Positions 52,102 through 61,600 of a DNA stretch of 64,000 nucleotides are shown here, in pieces. The DNA is taken from the NCBI RefSeq assembly GCF_017068455.1, contig NZ_CP070608.1:1040501-1104500 (forward strand), read 5' to 3'. Below the pieces are notes generated by a model. That model was not told where the DNA came from and did not search any database. It saw nothing but the letters and a program-made list of their open reading frames with translations. Position 1 is the first letter of the stretch, and every line of letters starts with the position of its first letter. Position numbers and translations under genes: made by a program. Origin of the DNA: Fulvivirga lutea (GTDB lineage Bacteria > Bacteroidota > Bacteroidia > Cytophagales > Cyclobacteriaceae).

Positions 52102-53321
52102 ATCTCTATTTTTTATGTGACCAATACCCGATTGGTAAAGGGGAGTTTTTTGTAGACAATGAAATTAAAATTCTTGCCTCATACTTTGATGAAGTTTATA
52201 TATTCATTCCTAGACAGTCAGCTTACGACTTAGGAAGGCAGGTACCCAAAAATCTTAAAGTTATAGAGTATGATCTGAACTTTAGTAAGTGGGATGTTAT
52301 AAGGTATTACTATTTATTTTTTAAACTATTTTTTCTAGCAGAGCTAGTCTTTGCCATTAAAAAGTTAGGGTTTTCTCAATGCCTTAATAGCCTTAAGATC
52401 ATGATTGTTGATGTTTTAAAGGCAAAGAAGCTTAGTTTGCTTCTATTCAAGTCAATATCACTCAATCCTAAGAAAGAAGGATTATTATATTCATATTGGA
52501 ATGACTATAAGGCGCTATCAATAGCCTTAATAAAACAAAAATACCCACTAATAAAAGGCATATCACGAGCACATGGTTGGGATGTCTTCGCAGAAAGGCA
52601 ACGCATTCCATACTTACCATTTAAGAAATTTATATGTAGTAGTTTGGAGCAGACTTATTCAATTTCCACTTCAGGGATGAATGAATTGTTAAGTGTGTAC
52701 GGCCTGCCTTCAGATAAGATTAGCGTTAGTAGATTAGGGACAATTAATAATGCCTCTTATAACATGAATAATCCTACTAATGGATTTACAATATGTAGTT
52801 GTTCAAATTTAATTCCACTTAAGCGAGTTCATTTAATAATAGAAATATTGAGCTTGCTTAAAACCAAGGATGTTCATTGGATACATTTTGGGGATGGCCC
52901 ACAAAAAGATGAATTGATGTCGTTAGCCAAGATAAGATTAAAGGAAAGTAGTTATACCTTTTCAGGTCTTGTTCCTAATCATGAGATAATAGAACATTAT
53001 ACTAATAATTTCATTGACTTATTTATAAATGTTAGCAGTTCAGAGGGAATACCTGTAAGTATTATGGAAGCAATGTCGGCAGGGATACCTGTGATAGCCA
53101 CTAATGTTGGAGGTAGTGCTGAAATTGTAAATAACAATAATGGATTTTTGATTGAGAGGGACTTTAATATTGAACAGGCGGCAGAATTGATTGACCATTA
53201 TTTCTCCAGACCTGTTGATTATCGTGAACAAAAGAGAGAAGCAGCCTACTCCTATTGGCACAAGCACTATAATGCTAATATTAACTATCATACTTTTGCA
53301 CAGGCAATAATTCATGTATGA
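52098..53321 (+). CDS. family 4 glycosyltransferase (GT-B)
   Basis: A 407-residue GT4 enzyme. LYFLCDQYPIGKGEFFVDNE at the start is typical of GT4 enzymes of this kind. SRAHGWDVFAERQR near 155, ICSCSNLIPLKRVHLIIE near 232 and SSSEGIPVSIMEAMSAGIPV near 314 follow, the last with the E-x7-E donor site. The start is TTG and overlaps the preceding TGA stop (TTGA), so re-initiation is expected. The next gene also overlaps by four bases. Confidence 0.88.
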   Translation: MNLYFLCDQYPIGKGEFFVDNEIKILASYFDEVYIFIPRQSAYDLGRQVPKNLKVIEYDLNFSKWDVIRYYYLFFKLFFLAELVFAIKKLGFSQCLNSLKIMIVDVLKAKKLSLLLFKSISLNPKKEGLLYSYWNDYKALSIALIKQKYPLIKGISRAHGWDVFAERQRIPYLPFKKFICSSLEQTYSISTSGMNELLSVYGLPSDKISVSRLGTINNASYNMNNPTNGFTICSCSNLIPLKRVHLIIEILSLLKTKDVHWIHFGDGPQKDELMSLAKIRLKESSYTFSGLVPNHEIIEHYTNNFIDLFINVSSSEGIPVSIMEAMSAGIPVIATNVGGSAEIVNNNNGFLIERDFNIEQAAELIDHYFSRPVDYREQKREAAYSYWHKHYNANINYHTFAQAIIHV

Positions 53322-54583
53322 GAAAAATACTTATAATAAGTTACTTTTTTCCTCCAAGCATTCTCACAGCATCTAATCGAGTTGAAGGGTGGGCCAAGCA
53401 TTTGGCTAAATTCGGTTATTATCCCATTGTAATAACTAGAAATTGGGACATTCAAGGATCGCAGGAAAAGCAACGGTTGCAAACTAGTGGTAAAAAAATA
53501 GAGGTTAACTACCATGATGATTTTGAGGTGCACTATCTACCATATAGATCTTCATTTAGAGATATATGTTTGAATAGAAACTGGAGATTTTTATCACGCG
53601 TGCTCACATTTTTTGAATTGATATTAAGGAATTTTACTGTTCAAATTATACCTTATCGCAACCTGTATTTTTATGCTAAAAAAATAATTAAAAAAAATAC
53701 AGATATAACGGGAGTACTCATATCAGCAAACCCTTTTGAGCAATTCCTTTTTGGTTTTAAATTAAAAAAACTATTTCCTGAGTTAAAGTGGATTGCAGAA
53801 TATAGAGATGAATGGACAACAAGAAAAGAATATGACAGTACAAGAGGCAAAAATTCTCTAGTTAAATTTCTTGAGAGAAGGTCGGAAACTAAATGGTTGA
53901 AAGAAGCTGATTTGGTATTTACAACCTGTTCTTATTTTTCAAATAGAATATCTCAGCTATTGAATCAAAATGTTGAAGTAATACCTCATGGGATGGTAGA
54001 TGCGTTGCTAGCTACAGATGATAGGGAAATTGATAAACAAAAGTTTAAGATTGTTTATGGGGGTACTTTGTATTCAAATCAGCCTGTCGAAAGCTTTCTT
54101 AGAGCCTGGCAGTCTTTCGCTAGAGATAAAGAAGATACAGAACTTTTGTTTTTAGGTGCTAATGTTGATTCATCCGTAAATATACGTCTGCAGCCTTATG
54201 TTTGTGAAAATGTAAAAGTAACCGAACGAATAAAACGAGTAGAATCTGATAAAATGCATCAGGAAGCAGCTATTTTATTGCTTCTACCTTATGATAATAT
54301 GAAGGGTTGGCCCTCAAGTAAATTATATCATTATCTCACCTATAAACGGCCAATTCTACTATTTCCGAATGATCATGATATTATGGAAGAAGTACTTATG
54401 GATACCAAATTAGGAATTATTCCAAAAAGTGAACCTGAACTTGTTTCTATATTAGAATTAAACTATGAAAGTTGGAAGAAAGGTCGATTTAATCCTATTA
54501 AAGGCGAAAATATTCATAAATATACTCAGGCACAGCAGGCTAAAATACTATCTGAATATTTGAATCAATTAAATGCCAATTAA
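53318..54583 (+). CDS. GT-B glycosyltransferase
   Basis: A 421-residue protein with a GT-B opening, ILIISYFFPPSILTASNRVEG, and EYRDEWTTRKEY near 166 in the acceptor half. The C-terminal half starts KIVYGGTLYSNQPVESFLRA near 246 and has KGWPSSKLYHYLTYKRPILL near 330, an SSKLxxYL donor-side pattern in place of the usual E-x7-E. It is clearly a relative of the WcaI/GT4 group, though more distant than its neighbours. Translation is coupled by an ATGA overlap with the gene before it. Confidence 0.8.
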   Translation: MRKILIISYFFPPSILTASNRVEGWAKHLAKFGYYPIVITRNWDIQGSQEKQRLQTSGKKIEVNYHDDFEVHYLPYRSSFRDICLNRNWRFLSRVLTFFELILRNFTVQIIPYRNLYFYAKKIIKKNTDITGVLISANPFEQFLFGFKLKKLFPELKWIAEYRDEWTTRKEYDSTRGKNSLVKFLERRSETKWLKEADLVFTTCSYFSNRISQLLNQNVEVIPHGMVDALLATDDREIDKQKFKIVYGGTLYSNQPVESFLRAWQSFARDKEDTELLFLGANVDSSVNIRLQPYVCENVKVTERIKRVESDKMHQEAAILLLLPYDNMKGWPSSKLYHYLTYKRPILLFPNDHDIMEEVLMDTKLGIIPKSEPELVSILELNYESWKKGRFNPIKGENIHKYTQAQQAKILSEYLNQLNAN

Positions 54584-54638
54584 TGGTATCCCATTCTATA
54601 GTTATAAATTTAGATGAGGTCAAGGCACTAAAACCAGT

Positions 54639-55526
54639 ATGAGGAAAATCGATTTAATGATAATAGGAGCACAAAAAGCTGGTACTACTTCGCTAAAAAA
54701 TTATTTAGCTGAGCATCCAGACATTGGTGTGCATATTACAGAAGAACTAGCTTATTTTCAATCTGAAAATGAATATTCAAAAGGTTTCGATACATCCTTT
54801 AAAAGAAGTTACCTTAAACAAAATGCTAAGGTTATTGTAGCGAAAAATGCGGGCCTTTATGAACGGGAGTTGTATTTAAGTAGATTAAGCGGACATAATA
54901 AAGACTGTAAAATTGTCTTTATCATAAGAAATCCTGTAGATAGGGCATTCTCATCTTATTTAATGGAAAAAAGAGAAGGATTTATTGATTTTGATTCTAA
55001 AAAACTTGTAGATATAATATCGTCAGATGATCCTTATGACAAGAACTATTTCAGAAAGTTTTTAGGGTTAGGATTGTATTCAATTCATTTGCAAAACATA
55101 TTAGCTCATTTCCCAAAAGAGAATGTACACATATTTACTTTTGAGGAATTAAAGTCAGATGCACAGCAGGTTTGTTCAAAAATATTTGAGATTCTGAATA
55201 TTGATCCTACGATTTATATTAACGCAAATAAGGTTTACAACAAAAGAAAACACATACGTTCCAAACGTTTGGCAAGAATATTAAATAGATTGAAACAAGA
55301 GGAGAATCCATTGAAAAGGGTTTCTAAAAAGATTATCCCATATCGATGGTTTTTAAAATTATCAAAACGCATTCAATCAATTAATTACACAAAAGAAGAA
55401 ACCCAGCGTGAAGTATTGAGTGATGATGTTAGAATGCAATTAATTGAATTTTATAAACCCTACAATTTGAAATTGTCAAAAATGATTGGGAGAGAATTAA
55501 GTGATTGGAATAAGGTAAGGAATTAA
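54639..55526 (+). CDS. PAPS-dependent sulfotransferase
   Basis: A 295-residue sulfotransferase of the type that includes heparan sulfate sulfotransferases. The 5'-phosphosulfate loop IIGAQKAGTTSLKNYLAEHP is at 8-27, and the 3'-phosphate-binding segment IVFIIRNPVDRAFSSYLME is near 90. LYSIHLQNILAHFPKENVHI near 145 is also typical. No signal peptide or membrane helix is seen, so it should act in the cytoplasm with PAPS. Together with the C5-epimerase two genes upstream it argues for a sulfated uronic-acid-containing polymer. asnB starts at the very next base after its stop. Confidence 0.87.
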   Translation: MRKIDLMIIGAQKAGTTSLKNYLAEHPDIGVHITEELAYFQSENEYSKGFDTSFKRSYLKQNAKVIVAKNAGLYERELYLSRLSGHNKDCKIVFIIRNPVDRAFSSYLMEKREGFIDFDSKKLVDIISSDDPYDKNYFRKFLGLGLYSIHLQNILAHFPKENVHIFTFEELKSDAQQVCSKIFEILNIDPTIYINANKVYNKRKHIRSKRLARILNRLKQEENPLKRVSKKIIPYRWFLKLSKRIQSINYTKEETQREVLSDDVRMQLIEFYKPYNLKLSKMIGRELSDWNKVRN

Positions 55527-57374
55527 ATGTGTGGCATAGCTGGTATTTACGGAAATTTCAAGAATCAGGAAATAACTATTAGAAATATTACTAATAAGTT
55601 GAAACACCGTGGCCCTGATTCTGAAGGCTATTATGTAAATACAACATCAGGAATTGCCTTAGGTCATAGGCGGTTAAGCATCCTTGATTTATCAGAGAAT
55701 GGAAATCAGCCATTCTATTCTCATTGCAAGAGGTATGTAATGGTATATAATGGCGAAGTGTTTAATTACAAAGAAATCGCTTCGAACCTGAATATAAACC
55801 TTAAAACGAATTGTGATTCCGAAGCAATTATTGAGGCGTTTGTTTTAGTGGGTAAACAATTTGTACATCAATTAAATGGTATGTTTGCCATTGTAATATA
55901 TGATACTTTAAAAAATTCGATTTACTTATTTCGGGATAGATTGGGGATTAAACCATTATTCTATTTATATAATCCATCCAACAATCAGTTTGCTTTTTCA
56001 TCAGAGATTAAATCACTTAAACCACTACTTTCAGAAAGCCAACCAGATATAAATCAACACTCCTTGGCTGAATTTTTACACTTAGGTTATATTTCTCAGT
56101 CTTCAACAATTTATAGTGACATCCTAAAATTTCCATCTGGTAGTTATGGCGTCTATCATGATAATCATTTAGAAATAGACTCTTATTGGGAGCCAGAGAC
56201 CCATATATCAACTGAAGTGATTAAAGATGAAATTGAGGCTAAAGATAGATTAAGTGAATTGCTTACAGATGCTGTAAGAATGAGAATGATAGCCGATGTA
56301 CCGCTAGGTACATTTCTTAGTGGGGGCATAGATTCAAGTATTGTTACTGCCTTCGCACAAAGACTTTCTGACTTGCCTATAAAAACATTTTCTATAGGGT
56401 TTAAAGACAATAAATATAACGAAAGTGTATTTGCAAAATCTGTGGCAAAACATTTGGGAACGGAACATTATGAATTCATACTTACAGAGCAAGATGCTTT
56501 AGATCAAATTACTAACTTATTGGATATATATGATGAACCATTTGCTGATTCATCTGCAATTCCCACTTTGTTAGTAAGCAGGATGGCTCGAAAAGAAGTG
56601 ACCGTAGCTCTTTCTGGTGATGGTGGAGATGAGCAGTTTATGGGTTATGGCATGTATGACTGGTCTAACCGACTGTCAAATCCAATTATAAATACATTTA
56701 GAAAGCCATTAGCCTATGGTTTAAAAACAGTAGGAAATAACCGTTTAATGCGTGGAGCGGAAGTTTTGAATTATTATTCAAAAAAAAATATCGAAAGTCA
56801 TATATTCTCTCAAGAGCAATATTTATTCTCTGAACGAGAATTGAATTTAATATTAGTTAATCCCCCAGATGAGTTGGCCATTTTTAAAAATTTTGGAAAA
56901 ATACCTCGAAAACTAACTGCATCTGAAAAACAATCATTCTTTGATTTAAAATATTACCTAAAAGATGATTTGTTAGTAAAAGTTGATCGAGCTTCTATGT
57001 TTCATTCATTAGAGGTAAGAGTTCCACTTCTAGATCACAATTTGGTTGAATTTACACTTAATCTTGATGAGAAGTTGAAAATAAAAAAAGGTATTAAAAA
57101 GTACCTGCTAAAACAAGTACTCTATGATTACGTACCTGAAAGCTATTTTAACAGACCCAAATGGGGGTTTTCAATTCCGCTAGAGCGTTGGCTCAGCACT
57201 AGTTTAAAGTATCTTTTAGATGAATATTTGTCTAAAGAAGTAGTGGAAGATTGCGGCATTGTAAACTGGGAGATTGTGAGAGATATCAAAACACAGTTTT
57301 TTTCTGGTAGAGTTTTTTTATACAATAGATTATGGGCACTTATATTAATACATAAATGGATAAAGGCTCAGTAA
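55527..57374 (+). CDS. asnB: glutamine-hydrolysing asparagine-synthetase-type amidotransferase
   Basis: A 615-residue AsnB. It begins MCGIAGIYG with the catalytic N-terminal cysteine. HRGPDSEGYYV is near 28, LGHRRLSILDLSENGNQPF near 46, and the RDRLGIKPLFY block near 137. The ATP-pyrophosphatase loop LSGGIDSSI is near 264, and VDRASMFHSLEVRVPLLDH near 488. All catalytic motifs are intact. Within polysaccharide operons such proteins usually amidate a uronic acid rather than make asparagine (WbpS is the known example), and tviB here would supply that acid. It starts immediately after the sulfotransferase stop. Confidence 0.9.
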   Translation: MCGIAGIYGNFKNQEITIRNITNKLKHRGPDSEGYYVNTTSGIALGHRRLSILDLSENGNQPFYSHCKRYVMVYNGEVFNYKEIASNLNINLKTNCDSEAIIEAFVLVGKQFVHQLNGMFAIVIYDTLKNSIYLFRDRLGIKPLFYLYNPSNNQFAFSSEIKSLKPLLSESQPDINQHSLAEFLHLGYISQSSTIYSDILKFPSGSYGVYHDNHLEIDSYWEPETHISTEVIKDEIEAKDRLSELLTDAVRMRMIADVPLGTFLSGGIDSSIVTAFAQRLSDLPIKTFSIGFKDNKYNESVFAKSVAKHLGTEHYEFILTEQDALDQITNLLDIYDEPFADSSAIPTLLVSRMARKEVTVALSGDGGDEQFMGYGMYDWSNRLSNPIINTFRKPLAYGLKTVGNNRLMRGAEVLNYYSKKNIESHIFSQEQYLFSERELNLILVNPPDELAIFKNFGKIPRKLTASEKQSFFDLKYYLKDDLLVKVDRASMFHSLEVRVPLLDHNLVEFTLNLDEKLKIKKGIKKYLLKQVLYDYVPESYFNRPKWGFSIPLERWLSTSLKYLLDEYLSKEVVEDCGIVNWEIVRDIKTQFFSGRVFLYNRLWALILIHKWIKAQ

Positions 57375-58585
57375 AACATATACTTTATTTGTCTTACGAT
57401 GGAATGACAGATCCTTTAGGTCAGTCTCAAGTGCTCCCTTATTTAGTTGGTCTTTCAAATAAAGGTTTTAAATTTTCATTGCTCTCATTCGAGAAAAAGG
57501 TAAATAGTGATAATGAAAAAATAATTAATGAAATTATTAATACGGTTGATATATCGTGGTTTCCACAATCCTATTCGAAAAGACCTCCTGTACTATCAAC
57601 AATTTGGGACATCATTAAGATGTATAATGCTTCGAAAAGAATCTTAAAGAAAAACCCTTATGTTATTGTTCATTGTAGGAGTTATGTGGCAGCCCTTGTC
57701 GGTCTAAAGCTGAAAAAGAAATTCGGAATTAAATTCGTATTTGACATGCGCGGGTTCTGGGTAGACGAACGAGTTGAAGGAGGTATTTGGAAGTTATCCA
57801 ATCCGTTTTATAAATTAATCTATAGGTTTTTTAAAGAAAAGGAATCTTATTTCTTTAATGATAGTGATTACATAATTTCATTAACCCAGGCTGGTAAAGA
57901 AGAAATAATTAGTAATTATTTATCTAAAAATGTACCTATCGAAGTAATACCATGTTGTGTTAATAGTGATTTGTTTGATTATAAAACGGTAAATCATAAT
58001 AGGCAAATTGGACTACAAAGTACTTTAAAACTTGACACAGATAATTTCATAATCTCATATTTAGGATCTATTGGTACTTGGTATATGTTGGATGAAATGC
58101 TTGAATTCTTTAAAGAGCTTTTAAACAAAAAACCAAATGCAATTTTTCTATTCATAACAGCTGATAATCCTTTAATAATAGAGAGGAAAGCTAGTGAGTT
58201 AGGTATTAATAAAAATCAGATTAGAATTACTAAAGTTACTAGGAAGGAAGTCCCAGATTATTTAGCGCTAAGTGATGTAGCCCTATTTTTTATAAAACCT
58301 GTTTATTCTAAAATCGCTTCATCTCCTACCAAATTAGCTGAAATTATGGCAATGGGGATTCCAATTATTTGTAATGACAATGTAGGTGACATTAAAAGCA
58401 TAGTAAATGACGAGGTTGGTTATGTTATTAATCAATTTACTAAATCAGAATATCAAAATGCTATTCGTAAAATACCAAGGCTAATGCAAAAGGATAAGTT
58501 AAAGATTAGAAATCAATCGATAAGACAATTTAATTTGGATCGTGGTATAGACAAGTATGCTAATGCATACAATAAGCTAGTTTGA
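57356..58585 (+). CDS. family 4 glycosyltransferase (GT-B)
   Basis: A 409-residue GT4-like enzyme. It opens HILYLSYDGMTDPLGQSQVL, a Bacteroidota-typical start, with FDMRGFWVDERVEGG near 129. In the donor half are ISYLGSIGTWYMLDEMLEFF near 232 and IASSPTKLAEIMAMGIPIIC near 320, with S-P-T-K-x-x-E in place of the usual E-x7-E. Its ATG lies 19 bases inside the end of asnB. It is the last gene of the rightward operon that begins at wzx. Confidence 0.86.
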   Translation: MDKGSVKHILYLSYDGMTDPLGQSQVLPYLVGLSNKGFKFSLLSFEKKVNSDNEKIINEIINTVDISWFPQSYSKRPPVLSTIWDIIKMYNASKRILKKNPYVIVHCRSYVAALVGLKLKKKFGIKFVFDMRGFWVDERVEGGIWKLSNPFYKLIYRFFKEKESYFFNDSDYIISLTQAGKEEIISNYLSKNVPIEVIPCCVNSDLFDYKTVNHNRQIGLQSTLKLDTDNFIISYLGSIGTWYMLDEMLEFFKELLNKKPNAIFLFITADNPLIIERKASELGINKNQIRITKVTRKEVPDYLALSDVALFFIKPVYSKIASSPTKLAEIMAMGIPIICNDNVGDIKSIVNDEVGYVINQFTKSEYQNAIRKIPRLMQKDKLKIRNQSIRQFNLDRGIDKYANAYNKLV

Positions 58586-58635
58586 AAAATAGGGTTACAT
58601 CCAGTCAAATAATAATATAAATTGAAATTAAAGGT

Positions 58636-61600
58636 TTGACAATTAACTTATCAGAAAATATTCTCAATCTTACCTCAACTCTTTTACTGTCGTTAGTGGT
58701 ACTAAATAGTTATGGGCAATCCGTATTGGATGTTACAGTTAATAATTCAGTATGTATTGAGCAACAGTTGAACATAGAAAACAATTCAACTGGATTCACT
58801 AACTATTTTTGGGATTTTTGTATTGGTGACTTCAATGAAGAGCCCATAATCAATTCCTCTAGTATTACTGGAATGAATTTTGGGTCAGGCATTGAGCTGG
58901 TGGAAGATCAGGGAAACTGGTTTGGGTTTGTGCTGGACCGTGGAGCCGGATTCGAGGTGTTCAGGTTAGACTTTGGTGATAGTCCATTGAATGATCCTAT
59001 AGTTACGGAACTTAATTTAACAGACGGACTCTTCTTAAAACCACCAGATGATATATCAGTTTTAAAATTTAACAACGTTTGGCATGCTGTAATAGGTTAT
59101 AGAGAAACAGGTGGGGAAATTATAAGATTAGATTTCGGACCATCATTAACGAATAATAATCCTGTTGAAATAAATCTTGGAAATTTCGGGTATACAACCA
59201 ATGCCATTAGAAATGTACAATTGATTGATCAATCTGGTGATTTAGTACTGATGCTAGCTCCAAACACAGGCTTCAGTTTTTGGCGTATTAATTATGGTGA
59301 TTCGTTTGATAATGAAATAGATATATTAACTGATGTGATTAAAACAACAGCTCCTGAAGCTGATTTAAATAGACTCATGGGTTTTGATATAAAAATAATA
59401 AATGGTGATTATATTCTTCATTGTGTAACAATAAATGCTGCTAAAATTATGCGATTAAATTTTGGTAGTAGTTTAATGAACACCCCGACATGGGATGCTA
59501 TTTATAATTTTACTGGACCTTCAAATTCCCATGATATAGATCTGGTGAGAGATGGCAGTAATTTTTACGGATATGTTAGCAACTCTAGTCAGTCACCTAA
59601 GGTTTTCAATTTTGGCGACCTAACTGCTGTACAACAACCTGCTGAGATTAGTTATAGCGCAACCATACCGACCATTGATGCTATTGATGTATTTCGTTTT
59701 GATGGACGCTCCTTTATTTACGGGGTTAATAATTCTGTGTTTAACCGTATTGAGCATTATTATAATTGTCCTGTTAATCTTCAAACAAATGCGGAAAATG
59801 AACCTGAAATTTTTTATAACGAGGAAGGCTCTTATGAAATTAGTTTAGAATGTACCGCACCAGAAGGGGTTAGTAATTTCACTGAAACGATCACAGTATC
59901 TCCCGATATTGCCCCCACTATCTCCTTCGCCAACCAGACCATCTGCCAATCTTCACCCATCCAATTCTCGTCAACCACGGATGGTACAGGGTTAACCTAT
60001 ACCTGGGACTTTGGAGATGGAAGTCCAACTTCGGGTGACGCTAACCCAACTCACAGCTATGCCTCTGCCGGAGAATATGAAGTAAAGTTAAGTATTGAAG
60101 ATGGCACATGTGGAAACTTTACTAAACAAACCATTACTGTTTACCCAGAACCAGCCCCTGATTTCACAATTCCTAGTGGCAATATCTGCACCAATCAAAA
60201 CTACCTATTCACAAATGATACGCCCGGTAATTTCGATGGCCTCATCAGCTACACATGGCAGCTTGATGGTGAAACTGTTTCTACTGATGAAGACCTAGGC
60301 TTACTATTTACCTCTGGCGGAACCAAGGAACTGAAACTTATTGCTAGCATTCCCGGGTGTGATGTAGAGATAGCTAAAAACCTAACTGATATTAAGGAAG
60401 GATCACTTTCCGAATTTGTTTTCGATGATGCCTGCATTGGTGAACTTGTACAATTTACTAACCAGTCCATTGGAGCTATTACAGATTTCAATTGGGATTT
60501 TGGTAATGGTTTTTCTTCTACACTGGAAAATCCCCAACTTGAGTTTGCTGATGCAGGCACATTTGAGGTAACGCTTGAATTAACAAATGCTGATGGATGC
60601 GTCACTTCTGATCAGCAATTAATCACCATTCATCCATTGCCAGAAGTGAATTTTGAATCTGATCTGTCATGTGAAAACTTACCCACGCAATTCAATGATC
60701 TTTCATCGGTAACCCTTGACAATTTAAATAGCTGGAGTTGGAATTTTGATGATGGATCTGAACCAGTGACTTCACAAAATACATCACATGTTTTTAGTGA
60801 GAATGATAATTACGATGTAAAGCTGATTGTGGGCACCACCTTTGGTTGCCTGGATAGTTTAACACAAACTATTACAGTATTGGAAGCCCCAGAAGCTGAA
60901 TTTTCTTTTGATAAATTGTGTGAAGATGTGGTTATCAATTTTTCAGATGAGTCCATACCATTGGCAGATGAGGCTATTACCAATTGGGCTTGGAATATTG
61001 GTGGAGTATTTCGTGGACAGCAAAACCCCTCATACACGTTCGAAGAACCTATAGATTATCCGGTTTCATTAACTATTACTTCAGAAAACCTCTGTACTTC
61101 CACGATTGAAAAAGTGATAAGTATACCACCTTCACCTTCACCTTCTTTTATAGTTGAAGATAATTGCACCAATGAATTAACACGTTTAATAGATGTTACT
61201 GAGATCTCTGGAGATGAAATTACCAGTTGGAGTTGGACGTATGATGAGCAACAACTAGGGACTGAATCATCCGTAGAAAATTTATTTAGCGATTCAGGTA
61301 CATATCTGGTGAGTATGAATTTGCTTACTGCCAATGGATGCGAGTATGAGGTCAGTCAAAACGTTGAAGTGTTTCAGGCACCACAGGCGTCTTTTAGCCC
61401 ATCAACAACATTTGGCGCTCCTGAATTGGAGGTTGATTTTGTAAATAACTCGACCGGGGCAATAACTTATCGCTGGGATTTTATGGATGGAAACACTTCT
61501 GAGGCAATTAATCCAACAAATAATTTTACCTCTATTGGAGAATACGATGTTCAATTGATCGCCATTAATGAACAGGATTGCCGAGATACAGTATCGCAAA

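Noticed and set aside
55527-57374. Housekeeping asparagine synthetase
   Set aside because: The position inside the wzx/sulfotransferase operon, with immediate gene junctions on both sides, favours glycan amidation, although asparagine synthesis cannot be excluded by sequence.
60249-60605. Leftward serine-rich frame opposite the PKD protein
   Set aside because: The composition is explained by reading PKD codons in antisense; there is no start context and no domain.
59900-61600. PKD repeat region as a CRISPR or DNA tandem repeat
   Set aside because: The repeats are at protein level, diverged in DNA, and not separated by regular spacers.
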